NCBI RefSeq assembly: GCF_000284255.1
Contig: NC_017075.1
Span: forward strand, 1,860,001-1,924,000
Direction: 5' to 3'
DNA length: 64,000 bases
Source: Rubrivivax gelatinosus IL144
GTDB taxonomy: Bacteria; Pseudomonadota; Gammaproteobacteria; Burkholderiales; Burkholderiaceae_C
Of the stretch, positions 44,345 through 54,361 are shown in pieces; within the stretch, counting starts at the first letter, position 1, and every line of letters begins with the position of its first letter. The notes under the pieces are model-generated. The model was not told where the DNA came from, did not search any database, and was given only the letters and a program-made list of their open reading frames with translations. Made by a program: the position numbers and the translations under genes.

Positions 44345-45643
44345 ATGGACGTTACCCTTCTCGTCTTCCTCATCCTGCTCAACGGCGTGTTCGCGATGTC
44401 GGAGATGGCGCTCACCGCGTCACGCAAGATCCGGCTCCAGGTGATGGTGGAAGACGGTGCCCCCGGCGCCCAGGCGGCGCTGGCCCTGCACGAGAACCCC
44501 ACGCGTTTCCTCTCGGTGGTGCAGATCGGCATCACCTCCATCGGCATCCTCAACGGCATCGTCGGCGAGAACGCCTTCTCGGCGCCGCTGGCCGACTCGC
44601 TGATCGAGCTCGGCGTGCACGAGCACACCGCGCGCATCGGTGCGACGGCGATCGTCGTCGTGCTGATCACGATCCTCACGATCATCTTCGGCGAGCTGGT
44701 GCCCAAGCGCCTGGGCCAGCTCTATCCGGAGACGGTGGCGCGCCTGGTGGCGCGGCCGATGAACTGGATCTCGCTGGGCGCGCGGCCGCTGGTGCTGCTG
44801 CTGTCGGCGTCGACCAACGCGATGCTGCGCCTGCTGGGCATCCGCGACGACGGCCAGCGTGCGGTCACCGAGGAGGAGATCGCCGCCAGCCTGGAAGAAG
44901 GCCTGGACGCCGGCGTCATCGAGGCCCAGGAGCACCAGATGGTGCGCAACGTCTTCCGCCTCGACGACCGCCAGATCGGCTCGATGATGATCCCGCGGGC
45001 CGAGATCGTCTGGCTCGAGGCCGAGGCGCCGATCGGCGAGGTGCTGGCGCAGATCGCCGAGCACGGCCATTCGCGCTACCCGGTGTGCCGCGGCAGCCTG
45101 GACGACGTCATCGGCGTGCTCGGAGCGCACGCGCTGCTGCTGCCCTTGTCGCGCGGCGAGACGCCGCAGCTGCAAACGCTGCTGACGCCGCCGGTCTTCG
45201 TGCCCGAGACGCTGTCGGGCATGGAGCTGCTGGAGCACTTCCGCCAGTCGCGCGCCGACCTCGTGTTCGTCGTCGACGAGTACGGCGCGGTGCAGGGCGT
45301 GATCTCCGAGCGCGACCTGCTCGAGGCGATCACCGGCGAGTTCGGCAACCAGACCGACGAGGACGCCTGGGCCGTGCAGCGCGAGGACGGCAGCTGGCTG
45401 ATGGACGGGCTGATCCCGGTGCCCGAGCTGAAGGACCGGCTCGAGCTGAAGGAACTGCCCGACGAGGAACGCGGCCGCTACAACACGCTGGCCGGGATGG
45501 TGATGCTGCTGCTGGGCCGGCTGCCGAAGACGGCCGACTCCGTGACCTGGCAGGGCTGGCGCTTCGAGGTCGTCGACCTCGACGGCAAACGGGTCGACAA
45601 GGTGCTCGTCTCGCGCACTGACAACACAGGAGAAAACGAATGA
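44345..45643 (+). CDS. CNNM/CorC-type membrane protein (DUF21, CBS, CorC_HlyC)
   Basis: This is a 432-residue protein. The N-terminal DUF21 transmembrane domain (about 1-190) includes LLVFLILLNGVFAMSEMALTASR and the family hallmark FGELVPKRLG. Then follow two CBS-like units (about 215-340, with MIPRAEIVWLE and VVDEYGAVQGVISERDLLEAITGEFG) and a CorC_HlyC domain at the C-terminus. Members transport or regulate Mg2+/Co2+ at the inner membrane; older annotations call them hemolysins. Its stop overlaps sapC as ATGA. Confidence 0.9.
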   Translation: MDVTLLVFLILLNGVFAMSEMALTASRKIRLQVMVEDGAPGAQAALALHENPTRFLSVVQIGITSIGILNGIVGENAFSAPLADSLIELGVHEHTARIGATAIVVVLITILTIIFGELVPKRLGQLYPETVARLVARPMNWISLGARPLVLLLSASTNAMLRLLGIRDDGQRAVTEEEIAASLEEGLDAGVIEAQEHQMVRNVFRLDDRQIGSMMIPRAEIVWLEAEAPIGEVLAQIAEHGHSRYPVCRGSLDDVIGVLGAHALLLPLSRGETPQLQTLLTPPVFVPETLSGMELLEHFRQSRADLVFVVDEYGAVQGVISERDLLEAITGEFGNQTDEDAWAVQREDGSWLMDGLIPVPELKDRLELKELPDEERGRYNTLAGMVMLLLGRLPKTADSVTWQGWRFEVVDLDGKRVDKVLVSRTDNTGENE

Positions 45644-46392
45644 TCAACCCGCTGCTGCACCGCAAGCCGGTGCCCGTGGACCGCAACGAGCACCGCTCCG
45701 TCCAGCTGACGCTGCCGGTGCAGGACTGGAGCATCGCCTCCGAGCTCAACTCCGTCTTCATCGCCGCGTCGGAGTTCGCCGACGTCGCGCGCGAGTTCCC
45801 GATCCTCTTCGTGCAGGCCGGCACCGACGAGGCCGGCAAGCCCGAGATCGCGCCGATCGCCGTCTTCGGCCTGGTGCAGAAGCAGAACCTGTTCGTCGAG
45901 CAGGGCGGCTGGCGCGCGACGTCGATGCCGACCACGCTGCGCATCTATCCGTTCTGCGTCGGCCGCGTCGACGCCGAGCGCTGGGCGGTGTGCCTGGACG
46001 CCGGCTGGAGCGGCGTCGTGAGCGAAGGCGGTCATGCGCTGTTCGGCGCCGACGGCGAGCCGACCGACATGCTCAAGGACGTCGGCCGCCAGCTCGAAGC
46101 CTTCGAGGCCGTGACGCAGCAGACCCGGGTGCTGTTCCGCCGTCTGCGCGACCTGGATCTGCTGCGCCCGATGCGCTTCGACGCCAAGCTGCCCGACGGC
46201 AGCACGCTGGGCGTCGACGGCTTCCTGACGGTCGACGAACAGAAGCTCCAGGCGCTGGACGCGGCGACGGTCTACGAGCTGTTCAAGTCCGGCCTGCTGG
46301 GGCTGGTGCACGCCCACATGGTGTCGCTGGGCCACGTGCGCAAGCTGCTGGACTGGCACATCGCGCGCCTGCCGGCCGCTCCCGCGGCCTGA
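45640..46392 (+). CDS. SapC family protein
   Basis: This 250-residue protein matches the SapC family (N-terminus with HRSVQLTLPVQDWSIAS, then FPILFVQAG and LRIYPF). The family was named from S-layer-associated proteins, but most proteobacterial members have unknown roles. ATGA overlap with the CNNM/CorC-type gene indicates co-translation. No signal peptide is visible. Confidence 0.85.
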   Translation: MINPLLHRKPVPVDRNEHRSVQLTLPVQDWSIASELNSVFIAASEFADVAREFPILFVQAGTDEAGKPEIAPIAVFGLVQKQNLFVEQGGWRATSMPTTLRIYPFCVGRVDAERWAVCLDAGWSGVVSEGGHALFGADGEPTDMLKDVGRQLEAFEAVTQQTRVLFRRLRDLDLLRPMRFDAKLPDGSTLGVDGFLTVDEQKLQALDAATVYELFKSGLLGLVHAHMVSLGHVRKLLDWHIARLPAAPAA

Positions 46393-46395
46393 AGC

Positions 46396-47382
46396 TCAGG
46401 TGACGGCGTCGGCCTCGGCCGGCGCCGGCTCGCCGAACATCAGCGCCTCGACGCGGCGCGCGTCGTTGGTTTCGCGGATGCGCGCGAAGGCCTCGCCGGC
46501 CTCCGGAAAGCGCCGCCGCATCAAGCCCAGCCACTGCTTGAGCCGCCCGGCGCGGTGGCGCGCCTCGACGCGCGTGCCGACGCTCGCCCAGAAGCGCCGC
46601 AGCTCGGGCTGCAGCGCGTCCCAGCCGGGCACCGGCTCGCCGCGGATCGCACGCGCCAGCCCCGGGTCGGCGACCATGCCGCGGCCCAGCATCAGCGCGT
46701 CGCAGCCGCTCTCGGCCAGGCAGCGGCGCGCGTCGTCCACCGTCCAGACCTCGCCGTTGGCGACCACCGGCAGCGCCACCGCCTCCCGGATCTCGGCGAT
46801 GCGGTGCCAGTGCGCCGGCGGCCGGTAGCCCTCGGCCTTGGTGCGCGCGTGCACCACGAGCTCGGCGGCGCCGCCGTCGGCGATCGCATGCGCGCAGTCC
46901 AGCATGCGCGAGTCGTCCAGGTGGCCCAGCCGCATCTTGGCCGTCACCGGCACCGCGGCCGGCACCGCGCGCCGCACCGCGGCGACGATGGCGTGCACGA
47001 GCTCGGGCTCGTCGAGCAGCACCGCGCCGCCGCGATGCCGGTTGACCACCGGCGCCGGGCAGCCGAAGTTGAGGTCGACGCCGGCCGGTGACAGCTCGGC
47101 CAGGCGCGCGGCGTTCTCGGCCAGGCAGACCGGGTCGCCGCCCAGCAGCTGCGCACGCACCGGCGTGCCGGCGGCGGTGCGGCCGCCGGTCAGCAGCTCG
47201 GGTGCGATGCGCGTGAACACGCGCGCCGGCAGCAGCTGGTCGGTGACGCGGATGAACTCCGACACGCAGAGCTCGACGCCGCCGACACGCGTCAGCACGT
47301 CGCGCAGGCTGCAGTCGAGCAGCCCCTCCATCGGGGCGAGCAGCAGGCGCGGGGCGGCGGGCGGGGCAGGGCGCAGGGTCAT
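46396..47382 (-). CDS. dusC: tRNA-dihydrouridine(16) synthase DusC-like
   Basis: This flavoenzyme reduces uridine in the tRNA D-loop. The 328-residue frame has LLAPMEGLLDCSLRDVL at the FMN-binding start, VDLNFGCPAPVVNRHRGGAVLL with the catalytic Cys, VTAKMRLG, VHARTKAEGY, VVANGEVW and LMLGRGMV. An alternative ATG four codons upstream (47394) is possible; neither has a clear ribosome site. It is convergent with sapC. Confidence 0.9.
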   Translation of the reverse strand: MTLRPAPPAAPRLLLAPMEGLLDCSLRDVLTRVGGVELCVSEFIRVTDQLLPARVFTRIAPELLTGGRTAAGTPVRAQLLGGDPVCLAENAARLAELSPAGVDLNFGCPAPVVNRHRGGAVLLDEPELVHAIVAAVRRAVPAAVPVTAKMRLGHLDDSRMLDCAHAIADGGAAELVVHARTKAEGYRPPAHWHRIAEIREAVALPVVANGEVWTVDDARRCLAESGCDALMLGRGMVADPGLARAIRGEPVPGWDALQPELRRFWASVGTRVEARHRAGRLKQWLGLMRRRFPEAGEAFARIRETNDARRVEALMFGEPAPAEADAVT

Positions 47383-47475
47383 CGGGGCGCGCATGATGCC
47401 GCAAGCCGCCGGTCGCGCCCGCGACGCGGGACAATCACCGCTTTTGCCTCGTCGCCCGTGGGCGACCTGCCGCCG

Positions 47476-48849
<1,374 letters not shown>

Positions 48850-49914
48850 TCAGGCACGCGCCGCCCCCGGCGCGGCCGGCCGGCGCGGCGGCACGACGAC
48901 GCGCAGCGCGCGTGCCGGCGCCACCGGAGTGCCCACCGGCTGCGCCGTGCCGGGCGTCACGCGCCGCGGCTGGCGCGCGGTGGCGGCTTCGACGGCACGC
49001 TCCAGCAGCCGCAGCACGCCGGTCTCGCCCAGACCGAAGGCCAGGGCCTGCCAGCGCTGGTTGACGCGGCGGTCGGCCCAGGCGTCTTCCAGCGCCTGGC
49101 GCACGGCCCGCGGGTCCCGGCCGGCCCGCGCTTCGATGACGCGTGCGGCCAGCGCGCCGGCCAGCAGGTGGAAGTCGTGGCGCAGCGCGTCGCCGCCTTC
49201 GGGCGGCAGCAGCGCCGCCAGGCGGCGAATGCGCTCGCTCCAGCCGCCCGAGGCGAACTGCAGCGTCACCAGCGCCTGCAGGCGCTGTGCGGCGTTGACC
49301 GGCCGCAGGCCCGGCGGCGGCAGCACGCGCAGCGGCACGCGCACCGATTCGACGAAGGGCAGCGGCGTCGCCAGGCTGGCCAGCACCGCCAGGCGCCAGG
49401 CTTCGGCCGGCGTCAGGCCGCCGGGCGCTTCGGCCAGGCCGGCCTGGGCCTGCGCCGCACGGCGCAGCAGCGCCGCTGCGTCCAGGCCTTCGCGGGCCGC
49501 CTCGGCCTGGGGGCAGAGCATCGCCAGCGCGCCGGGCGCGTAAGCCGGATCGGAGCCCAGGCGGGCGACGACGGGCGCGTCGGCGCCGCCGAAAGCACGC
49601 CGCGTCACCGGGCAGTGGCCGGTTTCGATCTCGGAGAGGTGACGCCATGTGACGCGCCCCGGATCGAGCGCGACGCCGCGTCGCCAGGCATCGGTGCGCA
49701 GCGCCAGCCAGCGCCGCACCAGGCGCGTGGGGGTCAGCGTGCGCCGGCCGAACACCGCCTTGGCGGCGCGCCAGCCCTGGCCCACCGGCGTGCCGTCGAG
49801 CAGCAGCCCGGGCGCCGGCACGAGGCCGTGGCGGGCGTGGTCCCAGCCCAGTTCGAAGCCGCTGCGGTCGCAGGCCTCGGCCTGCGGGTCGAAGTCCAAG
49901 ATCGCCTGGTTCAT
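48850..49914 (-). CDS. Hypothetical protein, mostly helical
   Basis: This 354-residue protein starts MNQAILDFDPQAEACDRSGFELGWDHARHGL. It is Ala/Arg/Leu-rich and without signal peptide or membrane segments. A segment GRVTWRHLSEIETGHCPVTRR could bind metal (Cys and His), and the C-terminal 50 residues are Pro/Arg-rich and probably disordered. I do not recognise a named family. ATG 49914 is preferred over the preceding GTG. It is convergent with the M17 gene with no gap. Confidence 0.7.
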   Translation of the reverse strand: MNQAILDFDPQAEACDRSGFELGWDHARHGLVPAPGLLLDGTPVGQGWRAAKAVFGRRTLTPTRLVRRWLALRTDAWRRGVALDPGRVTWRHLSEIETGHCPVTRRAFGGADAPVVARLGSDPAYAPGALAMLCPQAEAAREGLDAAALLRRAAQAQAGLAEAPGGLTPAEAWRLAVLASLATPLPFVESVRVPLRVLPPPGLRPVNAAQRLQALVTLQFASGGWSERIRRLAALLPPEGGDALRHDFHLLAGALAARVIEARAGRDPRAVRQALEDAWADRRVNQRWQALAFGLGETGVLRLLERAVEAATARQPRRVTPGTAQPVGTPVAPARALRVVVPPRRPAAPGAARA

Positions 49915-50011
49915 CACGGTCTCCCGGTCGGCGGCCGGGCCCGATGCCCGACGCTGGAAGACAGTGTGGAGGCTCAGTGGCTCATGGGTGGAGCCACCAC
50001 TGTAAAGAAAT

Positions 50012-50323
50012 TCAGGGGTTGGGCCGGCGCCGGAACAGGCGCGACAGCGCCCAGGCGACCAGCAGGCCGGCGGCGTCGGCCAGCATGTCGGCGGCTTCTG
50101 AGCTGCGGCCAGGCACGTAGGCCTGCACCAGCTCGATCAGCACGCCGTAGCCCAGCATCGCCGTGGCGATGCGGGGGAAGCCCCATCCGGGCCAGGCTTT
50201 CCAGGCCACCAGGGCCATCGAAGCGAAGGCAAACGCGTGGTTGGCCTTGTCCCAGCCGACACTCGCCTCGGGCGGCGGATGCGGCGTGAACGCCAGCCAC
50301 GCCACGCCCGAGCCGAGCAGCAC
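50012..50323 (-). CDS. VanZ-like small membrane protein
   Basis: This 103-residue protein has about four hydrophobic segments and the VanZ-like features DKANHAFAFASMALVAW and YGVLIELVQAYVPGRSSEAADMLADAAG. The frame is open upstream to the stop of the DUF4397 gene and encodes LAWRLLFVLLGSG. The true start may therefore be a few codons earlier, at a non-ATG codon; GTG 50323 is the first standard start. Function is unknown. Confidence 0.75.
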   Translation of the reverse strand: MLLGSGVAWLAFTPHPPPEASVGWDKANHAFAFASMALVAWKAWPGWGFPRIATAMLGYGVLIELVQAYVPGRSSEAADMLADAAGLLVAWALSRLFRRRPNP

Positions 50324-50368
50324 GAACAGCAGGCGCCAGGCGAGGCGGGCGGATGGGGGTGGAGTCAG

Positions 50369-51664
50369 TCAGCGATCCTTGCGCAGCACACCGGTCGGCG
50401 ACGTGTTGCCGCCGAGCAGGAACACAGTGTAGACGCCGTAGGACTGCAGGTTCGTGTCCTCCTGGGTGAACAGGTATTCGCCGCCCGAGGACGTGGTGAC
50501 GTCGACGCGCGCCTCGTCGTCGGTGGTCGCGGTGACGAAGCTCGACGCGCTGCCGGCCGCGACGTCGGTGATCAGTGCCGCGTAGTCCACCGACAGCGTG
50601 ATCGGGGCCGAGGTCGAGGCGGCGTTGATCAGGCGCACGCGGTAGCGCGTCGACGCGGTCGGCAGGCGGTTGTCGTCGTTGATCAGCGAGATGGCGGCGT
50701 CGCTGCCGGCGCTGCCGTAGGCCAGCAGGGTGTAGTCGGCACCGGGCTTGAAGGTCTGCGTCGCCGAGCTGATCGTCGTGCCGCCGATCTTGACGGTCAG
50801 CGTGCTGCTGCCGGCAGCGATGCGCTGGTAGCTGCCGACCGAGGGCGAGACGAGGGTCGCCAGCGTGCTGCCGTCCAGCGTCGCGTTGACCGTGCCGCGC
50901 GACTCGGCGCCGGCGATCACGCGGATGCGTGCCTGGGTGTTCTTGGCCAGCGTCATGTCGCCTTGCTGCACCAGCACCGCGCCGTTGACGAGCACGCCGC
51001 CGGTGCCGGCGGTGATGATCAGCGTCGAGTACTCGTGCTCGTTGATCGTGATGCCGCTGACGTCCAGGCGCACGTCGTCGGAGTCGCCGGCGGTCGTCAC
51101 GCGCAGCCGGTAGGTGCCGATGCCGACGTCCTTGTAGCTGCCCAGCGTCGCCGAGCTGACGCTGCTGGCCAGGGCGCTGGCGTCGGCCAGGTCGGCGTCT
51201 TCCTGCGTCAGGTAGACGTCGAACGAGCCGGCGTCGGTGGTCGCGTTGTAGACGCGCAGCTGGCCGTAGCCGTCGTCGATGTCGTCGGTGTCCGAATCCT
51301 CGGGCAGCGTGACGAACTTCAACGCCCCGCTGCGGCCCCAGACGACGCCGGTGTAGTGCTTGCTCTTGGCCAGCGTGTAGCTGCCGGTGACGAGCGTTGA
51401 CGTGGCGCCGTTGGCGCGCACCTTCAGCGTGTAGGTGTCGGCGTCCAGCTTGGTGTAGCCGGTCACCGCGTCGGCGGCCACGGCCGAGAATTCGGTCGTG
51501 CCGTCGACGTCGACGTCGACCGAGTCGACATCGGAGCTGGCGTTGAGCACGCGCAGCTGGGCCGAGCCGCTGCTGCTACCGCCGCCGCCGCAGGCGGAGA
51601 GCACCAGGGCCGAAGCCGCGAACAGCGCGAACAGGCCGCGCCGCGCGAACAGGGAAAGCATCAT
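50369..51664 (-). CDS. DUF4397 lipoprotein
   Basis: This 431-residue protein starts with a lipoprotein signal peptide ending LVLSACGGGG (lipobox LSAC). It is followed by at least three DUF4397-like beta repeats of the form LRVLNAS--VDSVDVDVDG, YGQLRVYNATTDAGSFDVYL and ARIRVIAGAESRGTVNATLDG. It is Thr/Ser/Asp-rich, typical of surface or periplasmic beta proteins. AAGGAA lies 7 bases before the ATG pair. Confidence 0.88.
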   Translation of the reverse strand: MMLSLFARRGLFALFAASALVLSACGGGGSSSGSAQLRVLNASSDVDSVDVDVDGTTEFSAVAADAVTGYTKLDADTYTLKVRANGATSTLVTGSYTLAKSKHYTGVVWGRSGALKFVTLPEDSDTDDIDDGYGQLRVYNATTDAGSFDVYLTQEDADLADASALASSVSSATLGSYKDVGIGTYRLRVTTAGDSDDVRLDVSGITINEHEYSTLIITAGTGGVLVNGAVLVQQGDMTLAKNTQARIRVIAGAESRGTVNATLDGSTLATLVSPSVGSYQRIAAGSSTLTVKIGGTTISSATQTFKPGADYTLLAYGSAGSDAAISLINDDNRLPTASTRYRVRLINAASTSAPITLSVDYAALITDVAAGSASSFVTATTDDEARVDVTTSSGGEYLFTQEDTNLQSYGVYTVFLLGGNTSPTGVLRKDR

Positions 51665-51859
51665 CGTCGTTCCTTCGAAGGTCTGGCGCCTTCGGGCGCC
51701 GCCCGGCGATTGCAGCGCGGGCGCGCGACGCGCACATTGCCTGGCCGTTGCCGGCGGCGACGATCGATGACGCGAGATTTCCCGCCACCCGGGACGCGGG
51801 CAACGCGAAAATCAACGCTGCGCTACATCCGGAAACACGGCGCGACTAGGCTGCCGGCC

Positions 51860-52591
51860 ATGGACACGACCCCGCACCACCTCTTCGTCGTCGAGGACGA
51901 CCCCGCGATGCGCGACATGCTGTCGGCGTACCTTGAACGCCAGGGCCTGTCGGTGACGCCGATGTCCAGCGCCGAGGAGATGATGCGGCGCATCCACCGT
52001 CGCCGGCCCGACCTGATCGTGCTCGACGTGATGCTGCCCGGCGAGTCGGGCGTCGACGCCTGCCGCCGCCTGCGCGCCGAAGGCGACCGCGTGCCGATCA
52101 TCCTGCTGACCGCGCGCACCGAGGAGGTCGACCGCGTGCTGGGGCTGGAGATGGGCGCCGACGACTACCTCGGCAAGCCGTTCTCGGCGCGCGAGTTGCT
52201 GGCGCGCATCCGCGCCGTGCTGCGCCGCACGAGTTCGCTGCCCGGCGTGCCCGCGCCCAGCGACCGCGAGGTGCGCATCGGTGCGCACACCTTCGTGCCG
52301 GCGACACGCAGCCTTCACGCCGCCAACGGCGAGCTGCGCGTGCTGTCCACCGTCGAGTACTCGATCCTCGCCGAGCTGGTGGCCAACCCGCACGTGCCGA
52401 TCTCGCGCGAGCGCCTGCTGTCGGTGTCGCACACGCGCGGCGAGGAGCTGCTGGCGCGCACCGCCGACGTCGCGGTGATGCGGCTGCGCAAGATCGTCGA
52501 GCCCGACCCGGCGATGCCGCGCTACATCCAGACGGTGCGCGGCCACGGCTACATGTTCGTGCCCCACCTGCCGCGGCCGATGGCCGCCTGA
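51860..52591 (+). CDS. OmpR-type response regulator
   Basis: This 243-residue protein has an N-terminal receiver with acidic pocket VVEDDP, phospho-acceptor Asp in LIVLDVMLPGESG, and LLTART and GKPF. A C-terminal winged helix of OmpR type follows (ending YIQTVRGHGYMFVPHLP). The ATG at 51860 begins MDTTPHHLF. The sensor kinase gene follows after 7 bases, so they are a pair. No target can be named. Confidence 0.93.
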   Translation: MDTTPHHLFVVEDDPAMRDMLSAYLERQGLSVTPMSSAEEMMRRIHRRRPDLIVLDVMLPGESGVDACRRLRAEGDRVPIILLTARTEEVDRVLGLEMGADDYLGKPFSARELLARIRAVLRRTSSLPGVPAPSDREVRIGAHTFVPATRSLHAANGELRVLSTVEYSILAELVANPHVPISRERLLSVSHTRGEELLARTADVAVMRLRKIVEPDPAMPRYIQTVRGHGYMFVPHLPRPMAA

Positions 52592-52598
52592 CGCCGGC

Positions 52599-53981
52599 AT
52601 GGGCAACGCCGCCACCGGCACGCTCGTCGGCCGCCTGACGGCCGGCGTCGCGCTCGTCGGCGCGCTGGCCTTCCTGACGCAGGCGCTGGTCCTGCATTTC
52701 TGGCTCTCGCCGCTGTTCGACGAGCTCGGCAACGAGACGGCCGCGCACGCGACGACGATCGCCACCGCGCTGGCGGCCGCGGCGCCCGCGGACCGTTCGG
52801 CGCTGGCGCGGCGCCTGTCCGACGAACGGGTGCAGGTCGGCATCACGCCGCCCTGGGGCCCGACGCTGAACCTGGACGAGCACGGGCCGGGCTCGCCCGA
52901 GGACGGCCATCGCAACGGCCCCGACGGGCCGCAGCCGGCCGTCTCGTCGCTGATGGGCTCGCCCGGCAACGGGCCGCTGGAAGGCCTGCAGCGCGAGCTG
53001 CAGCGCCGCCTGGGTTCGGACGCCGTGGTGCGCCACGGCCCGGGCCCGGCGGGCATGCGCACGCTGCTGGTCGGTCTGTCGGTGGACGGCCAGCGCTGGT
53101 GGATCTCGTTTTCCAACCAGCTGCCGCGGCCGGCGCTGTTCGAGACCCTGCTGGCCTGGCTGGGCGTGCTGTCGGCGCTGGTCTTCGTCGCGCTGCTGCT
53201 GTCGGCACGCTACGTGGCGCGGCCGATCCAGCGCCTGGCCGACGAGATCGCCAGCCAGCGCGCGCCGCTCAAGCCGATCGCCGAACACGGCCGCGGCAGC
53301 GACGAACTGCGCTCGCTGGCGGCGTCGTTCAACTCGCTGGTGCGCGTCGTCGAGGCCGGGCGGCAGACGCGGCAGAACCTGCTCGCCGGCCTGTCGCACG
53401 ACCTGCGCACGCCGCTGGCGCGCCTGCGCCTGCGCGCCGAGACCCAGTGCGAGCCCGCGGTGGGCGACGCGCTGATCGCCGACCTCGGCTCGCTCGAGCG
53501 CATCGTCGACCAGTTCCTCGCCTACGTGCAGCTGGAGCGTGCCGAAGGCGTGGGCCGCGACGCGCCGCTGGCGCGCACCGTCGAGGACGTCGTGCGCCGC
53601 CACGTCGAACACGGCGAGCCGGTCGAGGCGCAGATCGCGCCGTTGGACTGGCTGATGCCGGACCTGGCGGTGCAGCGCCTGGTCGGCAACCTCGTCGACA
53701 ACGCGCTGGCCTACGGCCGCGCGCCGGTTCGCGTGGAACTCGTCGAGCACGAGGGCGGGGCGCTGCTGCGTGTGCTCGACCACGGCCACGGCATGAGCGC
53801 CACCGAGTTCGAGCTCGCCCAGCAGCCCTTCGTGCGCCTGTCGCCGGCGCGCAGCGGCGAGGGCCATTGCGGCCTGGGGCTGGCGATCGTCGCCGAGATC
53901 GTGCGCCAGTGGGGCGGCGAGCTGCGCCTGGCGCCCAGCGGCGCGACGACCGGCATCGAGGCGACGATCCCGCGGCGCTGA
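52599..53981 (+). CDS. Two-component sensor histidine kinase
   Basis: This 460-residue EnvZ-like kinase has a membrane helix at about 10-35 and a periplasmic domain of about 130 residues, Gly/Pro-rich in the middle. A second helix comes near 190-205, then HAMP. The H-box GLSHDLRTPLARLR is followed by N-box LVGNLVDNALAYG and G-box GLGLAIVAEIVRQWGG. It works with the upstream regulator. Confidence 0.93.
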   Translation: MGNAATGTLVGRLTAGVALVGALAFLTQALVLHFWLSPLFDELGNETAAHATTIATALAAAAPADRSALARRLSDERVQVGITPPWGPTLNLDEHGPGSPEDGHRNGPDGPQPAVSSLMGSPGNGPLEGLQRELQRRLGSDAVVRHGPGPAGMRTLLVGLSVDGQRWWISFSNQLPRPALFETLLAWLGVLSALVFVALLLSARYVARPIQRLADEIASQRAPLKPIAEHGRGSDELRSLAASFNSLVRVVEAGRQTRQNLLAGLSHDLRTPLARLRLRAETQCEPAVGDALIADLGSLERIVDQFLAYVQLERAEGVGRDAPLARTVEDVVRRHVEHGEPVEAQIAPLDWLMPDLAVQRLVGNLVDNALAYGRAPVRVELVEHEGGALLRVLDHGHGMSATEFELAQQPFVRLSPARSGEGHCGLGLAIVAEIVRQWGGELRLAPSGATTGIEATIPRR

Positions 53982-54108
53982 GCGCGGCCGGCACGCAACG
54001 CGGCGTCATCTTCACGGCTTTTGCTGCCGCTGTTCGGCGTTTCGGCCGGCGGCGGCGAGGAAGACGATGCTGTCCTCGGCGGACCGTCAGCCGCCGCTGG
54101 AGAAGAAC

Positions 54109-54321
54109 ATGACCCGACCCCCTTGCGCCGGCCTGCCGCCGCCGGACGCCACGGCCGCCGACGGCGCGGCGGTGGACGACGACGCGGCGCTGGCCGCACT
54201 GTTCGACGCTTTCCGCGACGGCCGCAGCCCCGCGGCGCAGATCGCCCAGCGGCTGCGCCGCGTGCTCGCCGAAGAGGGCGAAGCGCCGCGTGTGCGGCCG
54301 GGCACGTCGCGTCCGTCCTAG
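54109..54321 (+). CDS. Small hypothetical protein
   Basis: This 70-residue frame from ATG 54109 has GGAGAAG just upstream. The product has a Pro/Asp-rich start and a helical LAALFDAFRDGRSPAAQIAQRLRRVL segment. A longer frame from 54067 exists but lacks a ribosome site. No family is recognised. It sits between the kinase and aceE genes. Confidence 0.45.
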   Translation: MTRPPCAGLPPPDATAADGAAVDDDAALAALFDAFRDGRSPAAQIAQRLRRVLAEEGEAPRVRPGTSRPS

Positions 54322-54361
54322 ACTTGCGGCCCCCGGCCCACGAGGCCGGCATGGAGCCGCG